Shown piece after piece: positions 1 to 5,464 of a stretch of DNA of 5,464 nt (positions within the stretch are counted from its first letter, which is position 1; each line of letters starts with the position of its first letter). Under the pieces are notes generated by a model that did not search any database, had not been told where the DNA came from, and worked only from the letters and a program-made list of their open reading frames with translations. Position numbers and translations under genes: made by a program. This DNA comes from Desulfobacteraceae bacterium (GTDB lineage Bacteria; Desulfobacterota; DSM-4660; Desulfatiglandales; Desulfatiglandaceae), in the NCBI GenBank assembly GCA_030632525.1, contig DAOVUP010000137.1, positions 1 to 5,464 on the forward strand. Direction: 5' to 3'.

Positions 1-1375
1 AATCGCCGGCTTCCAGTTCCTGTATGGGGATCTGGAAATCTTCTTCAGGGGGGAGGACCAAGTTATTGACCCCAACGACCAATCGATCTCCGTTTTCCAC
101 TTCTCTGTGTTTTTCCAGGGCCGACTTCTTCAGCATATCTTGGATATACCCTTTCTGTATGGCTGCACTCATCCCGCCCAGATTTTCTATCTTGTTCCAG
201 ATTTTATAGGCTTCTTCCTCTACCTTGTTGGTAAGGTATTCCACAAAGTAAGAACCGGCAAGGGGATCCACCACATCGGTTACTCCGGTCTCATCTGCGA
301 CGATGTGTTGGGTGTTCAAAGACATCCTCGCTGCCAATGGCGAGGGTTCTGCATGGGCATTGTCCAGGCACGCATTGTCTATGGCCGTGCAACCGGCGAT
401 GGCTCCGGCAAGTGTCTGTATAGCACATCGTGCGATATTATTGAGAGGCTGCTGATAGGTCATAGAACGACCCGACGTGTGAACAGCTATGAGCAGGTGA
501 CAGGATTTATCCTTTTTGGCCTTAAACTTCTCTTTAGCCATTTTTGCCCACATCCTTCGAAGCGCCCGGATTTTGGCTATATCCTCGAAGAAACGTGACC
601 CGACGCTTACAAGTTCATAGGGATAAACAGCGACATCATCAAAATCAAGGCCCCGCTCATTTACCAACAAGCTGCAAAGCTCATTGAGCATCGCCATTTC
701 CACAGCGAGCGCCTGTGCATTGTTGCCACCAGACTCCTGAAAGTGCTGGCTAAGGATACCCGACCGCATATGTATTTTATTTCGTATAATGTATTCTGAA
801 GAATCGAGCCACAGCTTTAGATTGAGATCCAAAGGCTGAGCGTCGGTCTGGCCAAAGGTGTTGCAAAAGGGATATTCCGTGATACTGCCGTGCACTTCGT
901 TCAGATTCACGCCACGCTTTTCGGCAAGGGCGACAATATAGCCCACTCGTATGGAAGACATCGCAGATGAACCTAACAGAGTTATAGATTGTCCGGTCAG
1001 AGGAATGCCATCCATGAGTTCCTCGAATTCGAGCAGTGAGGCCCCCGGCCACCCCAAGACGCCGACCTCTTTCCTGGCGATCGGATGATCAGGATCAATG
1101 GGCATCGCATTAGTCCTATCGCAAATAACTAACATCCCCCCCCTTTGACCCATCTCCCGGTATTGCTTAAGCACCTTGTTGGTTTCTCTGGAAGATCCAA
1201 GCCCAGCGGTCATTCTCTGCGTCCATATGCGACTACGATACCCATTTGGATGATAACCCCGAGTATAAGGATATGAACCGGGATCACCCAGATCCTTCTC
1301 GTAATCGAAGTTTTCAATATCTTTCGGTGTATATACAGACTTAATTGGACACCCGTAATCTGTCTCTCTTTTCAT
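1..1375 (-). CDS. Divergent B12-dependent acyl-CoA mutase, large subunit (methylmalonyl-CoA mutase superfamily), C-terminus cut by window edge
   Basis: The minus-strand frame is open from ATG at 1375 to the left edge: 458 codons with no stop. AGGAG at 1383-1387 lies 7 nt upstream of the ATG and supports this start. Superfamily landmarks occur in order: PVYTP-like SVYTP (13-17), DLGDPGSYPYTRG (28-40), W51TQR, the DGIPL motif (122-126), AxRxLWAK-like ALRRMWAKM, QQPLNNIAR, and the strongly conserved VDPLAGSYFVE block followed by GGM. Such enzymes are usually about 520-560 residues when the B12-binding domain is a separate small subunit, so roughly 80-100 residues are missing and a small-subunit gene may follow beyond the edge. 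Family members rearrange the carbon skeleton of acyl-CoAs by adenosylcobalamin radical chemistry. By my eye alignment to methylmalonyl-CoA mutase, His244 is kept (H211), but Tyr89 is Thr56, Gln197 is Thr166 and Arg207 is probably Gln176. The substrate is therefore probably not methylmalonyl-CoA. The gene lies 23 bp downstream of the acyl-CoA ligase and is probably cotranscribed with it. Family assignment is firm; substrate is unknown. Confidence 0.9.
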   Translation of the reverse strand, partial: MKRETDYGCPIKSVYTPKDIENFDYEKDLGDPGSYPYTRGYHPNGYRSRIWTQRMTAGLGSSRETNKVLKQYREMGQRGGMLVICDRTNAMPIDPDHPIARKEVGVLGWPGASLLEFEELMDGIPLTGQSITLLGSSAMSSIRVGYIVALAEKRGVNLNEVHGSITEYPFCNTFGQTDAQPLDLNLKLWLDSSEYIIRNKIHMRSGILSQHFQESGGNNAQALAVEMAMLNELCSLLVNERGLDFDDVAVYPYELVSVGSRFFEDIAKIRALRRMWAKMAKEKFKAKKDKSCHLLIAVHTSGRSMTYQQPLNNIARCAIQTLAGAIAGCTAIDNACLDNAHAEPSPLAARMSLNTQHIVADETGVTDVVDPLAGSYFVEYLTNKVEEEAYKIWNKIENLGGMSAAIQKGYIQDMLKKSALEKHREVENGDRLVVGVNNLVLPPEEDFQIPIQELEAGD

Positions 1376-1398
1376 TTTTCCTCTCCTAAATAAAAAAC

Positions 1399-2733
1399 TT
1401 ATTTTTCTTTTCTGCGATCTAATACTCTTTTTGCTTTTCCCTCAAAACGCGGGAGGGTAAATGGTTCTTTTACTTCAATGAAGGCCCCTATACCCAGCCG
1501 GGCCTGAATATGGGCCGAGATCTCCGCCCTGATCCTTTCTTTTTCTTCTTTTTTCTCCCAGCAATCCGGATATGCTTCCACCATAATAAGGAGGGTATCC
1601 AGGGCGTCCGGGGATTGGTCAATGACAATCTGCCATCCTTCTCCAACCCCATTAATTTGGGTCAGGATTTCTTCAATCTGGGAAGGGAAAACCAATGTGC
1701 CTCTCACCTTGAGCACATCATCCGTTCTTCCTGTCACATAATTGATAAGAGGATGGGCCTCCCTTCCGCAAGGGCAACCATATGGTTCGGATGAAAAGCC
1801 CGATATATCCCTCGTACGCCAGCGAATCAAAGGGCTGGATTCCCTGGTAAGGGTGGTAAAAACAAGTTCTCCCTTCTCTCCGGGCTCAACTCTTTTTCCT
1901 GTTTCAGAATTGATGATCTCCACAAAGTAATGGTCGGCCAGGACATGGAGCTGATTGCTCTTCACAGAATTAGGACAACTAAAGGCCACACATGCACCCC
2001 CAAGCTCCGATAACCCATAGGTCTCATGATAGACAAAACCGGGAGAGAGAGCAGCCTCCAGTTTTCTCCTGAAAGAAGGGGCAGCCACTTCCCCGCCAAA
2101 ATCTCCTGTTCTCAAGGCCCAGTCATTTTTTGGATCAATGCCGATCTTCCCGGCCTCGCTGGTCAAGTATGCAAGAAAAGTGGGTGTACAGCAGATGACA
2201 GTATGTTTCATGTCCTTTAACCATTGTATGGCAGCCATTGTCCTTCCCGGCCCGGCCGGAAATAGAGTCGCCCCAACCGCTTTTGCTGCCATTTCCATAC
2301 ACACTCCCCCCAAAAAAAGTCCATATCCATAACATTGGTATACCAGATCCTTATCGCCTATGCCGAAACTCTTCCATATCCTCCCCATTTGATCCAAAAG
2401 GGTCTCATTCCAATCTTTATCAGTGTATCCTGTGAGTGTTGGAATCCCTGTGGTGCCTGATGATGCCGCAAAACGGTGAATGCGCTCAATAGAAAGCCCT
2501 AATAACCCGTAAGGGTAATGACCTCGAAGGTCCTTCTTTTCGGTAAAAGGAACATTGACCAGGTCATCTGTGGTACGTATGTGCCTCGGGTTTATGCCGT
2601 TGCAATCAAACAATTCCCTGTAGTAGGGAATATTCTGATAGCATCTCTCGACAGCATTTCTCAGTCTTTCGTTCTGAAGGGACTTAAGGTCTTCAAGCGG
2701 AATTGTATCCATCTCTTTATTGAAATATTCCAT
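1399..2733 (-). CDS. PaaK-like AMP-forming acyl/aryl-CoA ligase (phenylacetate-CoA ligase family)
   Basis: This 444-residue protein, in the usual PaaK length range, would activate a carboxylic acid with ATP and CoA to its CoA thioester, releasing AMP and pyrophosphate, in the cytoplasm. Visible motifs: the phosphate-binding loop SSGTTGIPT (91-99), YGYGLF (135-140) lining the acyl pocket in PaaK enzymes, TYGLSE (238-243), GELVFTT (288-294), RTRD (306-309), the family's CPCG (320-323), hinge GRTDDVLKVRG (335-345), and C-terminal EGKAKRV (431-437) with the expected lysines. An ATG 24 codons further upstream (2805) is in frame, but the start at 2733 is preferred: GAGGAG (2737-2742) and AAGGAG (2746-2751) precede it, and homologues begin near here. 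The stretch PAGPGRT (159-165) sits where phenylacetate ligases typically have a PMSGG-type sequence, so phenylacetate should not be assumed as substrate. It is the first gene of a likely operon with the mutase, under a palindrome-flanked promoter. Family assignment is confident; substrate is not. Confidence 0.93.
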   Translation of the reverse strand: MEYFNKEMDTIPLEDLKSLQNERLRNAVERCYQNIPYYRELFDCNGINPRHIRTTDDLVNVPFTEKKDLRGHYPYGLLGLSIERIHRFAASSGTTGIPTLTGYTDKDWNETLLDQMGRIWKSFGIGDKDLVYQCYGYGLFLGGVCMEMAAKAVGATLFPAGPGRTMAAIQWLKDMKHTVICCTPTFLAYLTSEAGKIGIDPKNDWALRTGDFGGEVAAPSFRRKLEAALSPGFVYHETYGLSELGGACVAFSCPNSVKSNQLHVLADHYFVEIINSETGKRVEPGEKGELVFTTLTRESSPLIRWRTRDISGFSSEPYGCPCGREAHPLINYVTGRTDDVLKVRGTLVFPSQIEEILTQINGVGEGWQIVIDQSPDALDTLLIMVEAYPDCWEKKEEKERIRAEISAHIQARLGIGAFIEVKEPFTLPRFEGKAKRVLDRRKEK

Positions 2734-2736
2734 GTT

Positions 2737-2751
2737 CTCCTCTTTCTCCTT
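2737..2751 (-). promoter_or_regulatory. Tandem Shine-Dalgarno sequences of the acyl-CoA ligase gene
   Basis: On the minus strand AAGGAG (2746-2751) and GAGGAG (2737-2742) lie 12 and 3 nt upstream of the ATG at 2733. They support this start over the in-frame ATG at 2805, which would place both sites inside the coding region. Confidence 0.6.
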
Positions 2752-2848
2752 TAGCAAATTTGACATTTCATACGTTTTGCCTATGTTAATTATAGATCTA
2801 TCCATTTTTCTCGTTTTATTACAATATCTTATATCTTATAAAAATTCA

Positions 2849-2873
2849 ACTGGTCGGACTAATTCCGACCAGT
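2849..2873. promoter_or_regulatory. Palindromic operator, TetR-family type
   Basis: A perfect 10-bp inverted repeat, ACTGGTCGGA and TCCGACCAGT, is separated by 5 bp (CTAAT). It lies immediately downstream of the -10 box of the leftward promoter and covers the predicted transcription start. The size, symmetry and GGTCGG/CCGACC core resemble operators of TetR/AcrR-family repressors, which often sense acyl-CoAs or aromatic ligands. Binding would block the promoter, so induction by substrate or its CoA ester is plausible. No regulator gene is in the window. A hairpin in the 5' leader is the alternative reading, but there is no T-tract after it to make a terminator. Confidence 0.6.
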
Positions 2874-2879
2874 CAGTTG

Positions 2880-2909
2880 ATAATAGTCATGCCTTTATCC
2901 TTTTGTCAA
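2880..2909 (-). promoter_or_regulatory. Sigma70-type promoter of the ligase-mutase operon
   Basis: Reading leftward, a perfect -35 box TTGACA (2904-2909) and a -10 box TATTAT (2880-2885, one mismatch to TATAAT) are separated by 18 bp. The expected transcription start is near 2873, giving a 5' leader of about 140 nt before the ligase ATG at 2733. T-rich tracts directly upstream of the -35 box (minus strand) could act as an UP element. This is the best promoter-like sequence in the window, and it overlaps the adjacent palindrome at its start site. Confidence 0.72.
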
Positions 2910-2937
2910 GAAAAAAAGCACTAGTCTTGAAAAAAAG
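2903..2937. repeat. Two A-tract direct repeats overlapping the -35 region
   Basis: TTGTCAAGAAAAAAAG (2903-2918) and TAGTCTTGAAAAAAAG (2922-2937) match at 13 of 16 positions with a 19-bp period. Each carries a run of seven A. The first copy contains the complement of the -35 box. On the minus strand they are T-tracts just upstream of the promoter, so they may act as an UP element or intrinsic bend; this is inference. Confidence 0.5.
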
Positions 2938-2962
2938 TCCAATTCGAGTCGCTTTCGTAGAG

Positions 2963-2989
2963 GAATCCTTATGTAGAATCCTTAATGTA
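2963..2989. repeat. Short tandem repeat, two copies of 13-14 bp
   Basis: GAATCCTTATGTA (2963-2975) is followed directly by GAATCCTTAATGTA (2976-2989). The copies differ only by one inserted A. It lies in non-coding sequence and has no evident function; it may be a replication-slippage duplication. Confidence 0.6.
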
Positions 2990-3278
2990 GTAACGAGAGT
3001 GAGAGGAGAACTTGCGTCAGGGCTAGTTACAGAAGGCGAGCCATTAGCATCATTAAGTCAAAAGGTGTACGCAGTGTCCCGCAGAAAATGCGACAGCTCA
3101 TGTGTAACGTACGCCTGGTATTTGACTGTTTGCGAATGACTAAAAAACTCTTGGGGCTGCAAGCTTACGGCATTAGAATTAATTTACCGTGATCAAAAAT
3201 CATAGCCGGTCACAGGTTCATCTTTCGGCGTTACGTTCCTTTTGTTGGCCTTGCTTCCAGGGTGGTTTAGTTTCGAAG

Positions 3279-3309
3279 TGAACCCTGAAAACTTGAACCA
3301 ATGAACGGT
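3279..3309. repeat. Degenerate TGAAC octamer tandem array (four units)
   Basis: Four consecutive units each start with TGAA and are 7-8 bp long: TGAACCC (3279-3285), TGAAAACT (3286-3293), TGAACCAA (3294-3301) and TGAACGGT (3302-3309). They resemble the TGAACC-type low-complexity intergenic microrepeats seen in some Desulfobacterota genomes, which is recalled rather than checked. The array is non-coding and part of it pairs with CAGGGT upstream. Confidence 0.45.
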
Positions 3310-3337
3310 TAAAAAAAACCGGGGGCATGTAAGAAGG

Positions 3338-3366
3338 TTGACATTGAAGGGAAATTGTTTAATGAT
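3338..3366 (+). promoter_or_regulatory. Candidate promoter for tRNA-Leu
   Basis: A perfect TTGACA (3338-3343) is followed after 17 bp by AATGAT (3361-3366), which matches TATAAT at four of six positions. The leader to the tRNA would be about 130 nt. A perfect TATAAT also occurs nearer, at 3423-3428, but without a good -35 box. Either could be the real promoter; the call is tentative. Confidence 0.35.
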
Positions 3367-3502
3367 CTTAGTCAGATTGCCAAAGAAATCGGTGCATATT
3401 ACGATATGGTTACAAATCCGGTTATAATCGCATATAAGAGCATAACTCGGGAAAACAGCTCCCACGCTCAACTGGTTGGAATCAATAAATAATGCTGTCT
3501 GT

Positions 3503-3587
3503 GCGAGAGTGGCGGAACTGGTAGACGCGCTGGATTTAGGATCCAGTGGGATATCCCGTAGGGGTTCGAGTCCCCTCTCTCGCACCA
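3503..3587 (+). tRNA. tRNA-Leu (anticodon UAG), CCA end encoded
   Basis: The sequence folds as a class II tRNA. The acceptor stem is GCGAGAG (3503-3509) with CTCTCGC (3577-3583), then discriminator A (3584) and encoded CCA (3585-3587). The anticodon stem is CTGGA (3530-3534) with TCCAG (3542-3546), and the 7-nt loop TTTAGGA has anticodon TAG at 3537-3539, reading CUA and other CUN leucine codons. The long variable arm (GGGATATCCC core) and the leucine-type discriminator A agree. The T arm is AGGGG, TTCGAGT, CCCCT. It lies about 190 bp upstream of tig on the same strand, with no clear terminator between them. I see no second copy of its 3' end that would mark an integrated element. Confidence 0.97.
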
Positions 3588-3647
3588 GAATTCTCTTAAA
3601 CGGTTCCGGATTACCCCGGGGGGAGAAAAAGAACAGTGCATAATGAC

Positions 3648-3677
3648 TTGCAACTGACAAAATCATTCTTATTTTAT
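3648..3677 (+). promoter_or_regulatory. Possible promoter upstream of tig
   Basis: TTGCAA (3648-3653) and TTTTAT (3672-3677) are spaced by 18 bp, each matching four of six consensus positions. The start would fall about 95 nt before the tig ATG. The boxes are weak, and tig could instead be read through from the tRNA promoter. The remaining spacer 3588-3778 holds nothing else recognisable; in particular no heat-shock CIRCE element is visible. Confidence 0.25.
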
Positions 3678-3778
3678 GGCAATCTCAGGGTCTTTAACAC
3701 TACCTCTGCTACGAAACTCTCGCTGCAAGAGGGAATATTTTTGCCGCAAAATCCGAATTAGGAAATAATGAGGAAAAT

Positions 3779-5113
3779 ATGAAAACTACTTTGGAAGATA
3801 TCAGCCCTGTCAAAAAGAAACTGTTGATTGAGATCGACTCGAAGGAAGTGGATAAGAGGCTGAATCATGCATACGGAGAAATCAGGAAAAGCGCGAAGAT
3901 TCCTGGATTCAGACCGGGAAAGGTGCCGAGGAAGATCCTTGAAACTTATTTTGGCAATCAGGTAATAGATGATGTGACAAGAGAGCTGATTAGCGATTCC
4001 TTTCCAAAGGCAGTTGATGAGGTAAAGACCTTTCCCCTTGGTCAGCCGATACTCGAAAAAGAGGCCTTAAAACAGGGTCAGGGTTTTAACTACTCTGCCA
4101 TCATGGAGGTTCGACCCGAGTTTGAAGTAAAAGACCATCTCGGGCTGGATGTGGAAAAAGAGATACTCTCGATTGGCGAGGAGGATGTCCAAAAACGGCT
4201 TGAAGAGATAAGGGAAGCCAACGGAAAAATGGTCCCCATCGAAGAAGAGAGACAAATTAGGGATGGGGATTTTGTTATTGTTGACTACGAAGGCTTTGAG
4301 GATGGTCAGCCCATGGAAGATGTTAAATCCTCCAACCTCCTTGTTAAGGTGGGAAAGAATGACTTTCATCCCAAATTTGATGAGGCCCTGATAGGACTCA
4401 AGAAAGAGGATGAAACAGAAGTTGATATCGATTTTGAAAAGGATTTCTATCACGCAAAACTCGCAGGGAAGAGAGTTAATTTCAAGATCAAAATAGCCGA
4501 TATCAAAGAACTGGTACTTCCGGAGTTGAATGATGAGTTTGCCAGTAATTTAGGGGCAGATCTGAAAGACCTGGACAGCCTCAAAAATGAGCTGAAAAAT
4601 GCCATTACCTCCCAGGAAGAGAAGAGGATCGATAGTGAAATAAAACAGAGATTGCTTGAAAAGATCTCTGAGGGAATCAATTTCGAACTACCCGAGGTCT
4701 TGGTAGAGGCGGAGATTAATTTCTCCTTCAGAAGACTTAATGATAACCTGGAAAGAAGCGGATCGAGCTTGGAAAAGGCGGGCATTTCTGAGGCAGGATT
4801 AAAAAAGGAATTCAGGCCTGCTTCAGAAAAACGGGTCAAAGAAATGCTTATATTAGACCGGATAGCCAAACAGGATCAGATCGATATAGACGATGACGAC
4901 CTTGAGGAAGGGTACGGAAAATTAGCAGAAAGTATGGGGCAAGATATTGAAACCGTTAAAAAATATTATGAGGCAAGAGGCCAGGTGGATTCCCTGAAGG
5001 AAGAGCTGATGAAGGAAAAAACATTGAACTATCTTGTTGATCATGCTAATATTTCAGAAGTGGCGAGAGATGCGCTCAGCCAGGGCGAGGGCTCTGAACA
5101 GGAGGACAAATAG
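3779..5113 (+). CDS. tig: Trigger factor, ribosome-associated chaperone and FKBP-type prolyl isomerase
   Basis: Trigger factor binds the ribosome near the exit tunnel and shields emerging nascent chains in the cytoplasm. The 444-residue length is typical (about 430-450). The N-terminal ribosome-binding domain contains the signature GFRPGKVP (43-50). A central FKBP-like domain covers about 155-245, beginning [11 protein letters not shown]. The C-terminal chaperone arms (about 250-430) are helical and charged, rich in Glu and Lys, ending in an acidic tail (EGSEQEDK). ATG at 3779 is preceded by a GAGG-containing site (3770-3773), and an ATG at 3768 is in another frame and stops at once. The gene stands between tRNA-Leu and clpP; its stop (5111-5113) is only 5 bp before the clpP start, so the two are probably one transcript and possibly translationally coupled. 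No residue or length anomaly was noticed. Confidence 0.97.
   Translation: MKTTLEDISPVKKKLLIEIDSKEVDKRLNHAYGEIRKSAKIPGFRPGKVPRKILETYFGNQVIDDVTRELISDSFPKAVDEVKTFPLGQPILEKEALKQGQGFNYSAIMEVRPEFEVKDHLGLDVEKEILSIGEEDVQKRLEEIREANGKMVPIEEERQIRDGDFVIVDYEGFEDGQPMEDVKSSNLLVKVGKNDFHPKFDEALIGLKKEDETEVDIDFEKDFYHAKLAGKRVNFKIKIADIKELVLPELNDEFASNLGADLKDLDSLKNELKNAITSQEEKRIDSEIKQRLLEKISEGINFELPEVLVEAEINFSFRRLNDNLERSGSSLEKAGISEAGLKKEFRPASEKRVKEMLILDRIAKQDQIDIDDDDLEEGYGKLAESMGQDIETVKKYYEARGQVDSLKEELMKEKTLNYLVDHANISEVARDALSQGEGSEQEDK
5100..5105 (+). promoter_or_regulatory. Shine-Dalgarno of clpP inside the end of tig
   Basis: AGGAGG at 5100-5105 is a near-perfect anti-16S match located in the last codons of tig. 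The spacer to the clpP ATG at 5119 is 13 nt, longer than usual. No alternative in-frame ATG, GTG or TTG lies closer. The layout suggests that clpP translation depends partly on ribosomes finishing tig. Confidence 0.5.
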
Positions 5114-5118
5114 ACTTT

Positions 5119-5464
5119 ATGCTAATACCAATGGTTATAGAACAGTCAAGCCGCGGAGAGAGGGCGTATGACATCTATTCGAGGCTTTTAAAGGATCGCA
5201 TAATATTTATGGGGGAGCAGGTGGTTGATGATATGGCCAATATAATAATCGCCCAGATGCTCTTTTTGGAGTCTGAAGATCCGGACAAGGATATCAACGT
5301 CTATATTAATTCTCCGGGAGGGTCTGTCACTGCCGGATTGGCCATCTACGATACTATGCAGTATATTAAGCCTGATATTGCCACAATATGTATGGGGCAA
5401 ACCACGCAAATGGCTGCGCTCCTTTTTGCATCCGGGACAAAATTCAAACGTTATGCCCTTCCCC
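5119..5464 (+). CDS. clpP: ClpP-family subunit lacking the catalytic serine (ClpR-like), C-terminus cut by window edge
   Basis: The frame from ATG 5119 is open to the right edge and gives the first 115 of about 195-205 residues. It aligns without gaps to mature E. coli ClpP: PMVIEQ (4-9), [19 protein letters not shown] (12-30), [13 protein letters not shown] (39-51), the oxyanion-strand motif [11 protein letters not shown] (63-73), and [19 protein letters not shown] (76-94). The nucleophile region is altered: where ClpP has GQAASMG with catalytic Ser97, this protein has GQTTQMA, with Gln97 (CAA, 5407-5409), Thr95, Thr96 and Ala99. ClpP is the barrel-shaped peptidase that degrades proteins fed by ClpX or ClpA. 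This copy should be unable to form the acyl-enzyme. The catalytic His and Asp (about 122 and 171) lie outside the window. Positions corresponding to the ClpX-docking pocket (L48, Y62, Y82, I90, M92, Y112, L114) look intact, so assembly and chaperone binding may be kept. The protein starts where mature E. coli ClpP starts, without a propeptide. Family is certain; inactivity is inferred. Confidence 0.93.
   Translation, partial: MLIPMVIEQSSRGERAYDIYSRLLKDRIIFMGEQVVDDMANIIIAQMLFLESEDPDKDINVYINSPGGSVTAGLAIYDTMQYIKPDIATICMGQTTQMAALLFASGTKFKRYALP

Larger units (their letters stand above)
2938..3502. other. Intergenic region without a credible gene
   Basis: About 565 bases lie between the leftward promoter and tRNA-Leu. 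Plus- and minus-strand open frames crossing it have no recognisable domain, no good ribosome-binding site and implausible composition, so no gene is called. It contains a short tandem repeat (2963-2989), a GTACGC hexamer present twice (around 3067 and 3110), an inverted repeat CAGGGT/ACCCTG (3258-3263 and 3282-3287), degenerate TGAAC octamers (3279-3309), a CGGTT/AACCG stem around an A-run (3306-3321), and weak promoter-like boxes before the tRNA. The stretch 2940-3180 could be a decayed element or an unrecognised RNA, but I see no motif that settles this. Confidence 0.5.

Noticed and set aside
107..598. Plus-strand open frame of 163 codons
   Set aside because: It is entirely antisense to the mutase, whose minus-strand frame is open throughout and rich in family motifs.
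777..1052. Minus-strand open frame of 91 codons suggesting that the mutase is broken
   Set aside because: It is a shifted shadow frame. The true frame runs uninterrupted from 1375 to the window edge, so there is no pseudogene.
2720..3139. Plus-strand open frame of 139 codons
   Set aside because: It starts inside the antisense of the ligase gene, crosses the promoter and operator, has no family resemblance and no convincing ribosome site.
2938..3180. Remnant of a group II intron
   Set aside because: The purine-rich, stem-forming look invited the idea, but no domain V sequence, reverse transcriptase fragment or intron boundary could be found.
3503..3587. tRNA-Leu as an attachment site of a genomic island
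   Set aside because: No integrase gene and no second copy of the tRNA 3' end are visible in the window, and the downstream genes are housekeeping.
3193..3666. Minus-strand open frame of 157 codons across the tRNA-Leu gene
   Set aside because: Its middle (GLEPLRDIPLDP and following) is simply the antisense translation of the tRNA-Leu gene, a well-known spurious annotation. There is no recognisable domain elsewhere in it.
3717..3742. Hairpin CTCT/AGAG followed by T-run as a terminator before tig
   Set aside because: The stem is only 4 bp and the T-run is separated from it by several bases; it is too weak to call.

Overview
The window looks like a chromosomal segment of an anaerobic-type proteobacterium, most plausibly Desulfobacterota (the former Deltaproteobacteria). 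This is inferred from a tRNA-Leu, trigger factor, clpP gene order, from the sequence character of the trigger factor and ClpP, and from a B12-dependent acyl-CoA mutase next to a phenylacetate-CoA-ligase-like enzyme. The base composition is moderate and no insertion sequence, integrase or CRISPR array is visible. The genus cannot be fixed from this window.

Left half, minus strand (1-2909): a likely two-gene operon. A promoter with a perfect TTGACA and a TATTAT box (2880-2909) points leftward. Its expected start of transcription falls on a perfect 10-bp inverted repeat (2849-2873) that resembles a TetR-family operator. The promoter drives a PaaK-like AMP-forming acyl-CoA ligase (1399-2733) and, 23 bp downstream, the large-subunit part of a coenzyme-B12 acyl-CoA mutase (1-1375, running off the left edge). 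The mutase belongs to the methylmalonyl-CoA mutase superfamily but has lost several residues that define methylmalonyl-CoA specificity. Together the genes suggest a module that activates a carboxylic acid to its CoA thioester and rearranges its carbon skeleton. The substrate is unknown.

Middle (2910-3778): mostly non-coding. It holds A-tract direct repeats, a short tandem repeat, a run of degenerate TGAAC octamers, a gene for tRNA-Leu with anticodon UAG and an encoded CCA end (3503-3587), and weak promoter-like boxes.

Right half, plus strand (3779-5464): trigger factor (tig, complete) followed 5 bp later by clpP, which is cut by the window edge. This is the usual chaperone-protease pair that is often followed by clpX and lon. 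The striking point is that this ClpP has glutamine (CAA, 5407-5409) where the catalytic nucleophile serine should be, with altered flanking residues, although the rest of the fold is well conserved. It is probably a proteolytically inactive, ClpR-like subunit sitting in the housekeeping clpP position, and it is the strongest candidate for something unusual in this window.
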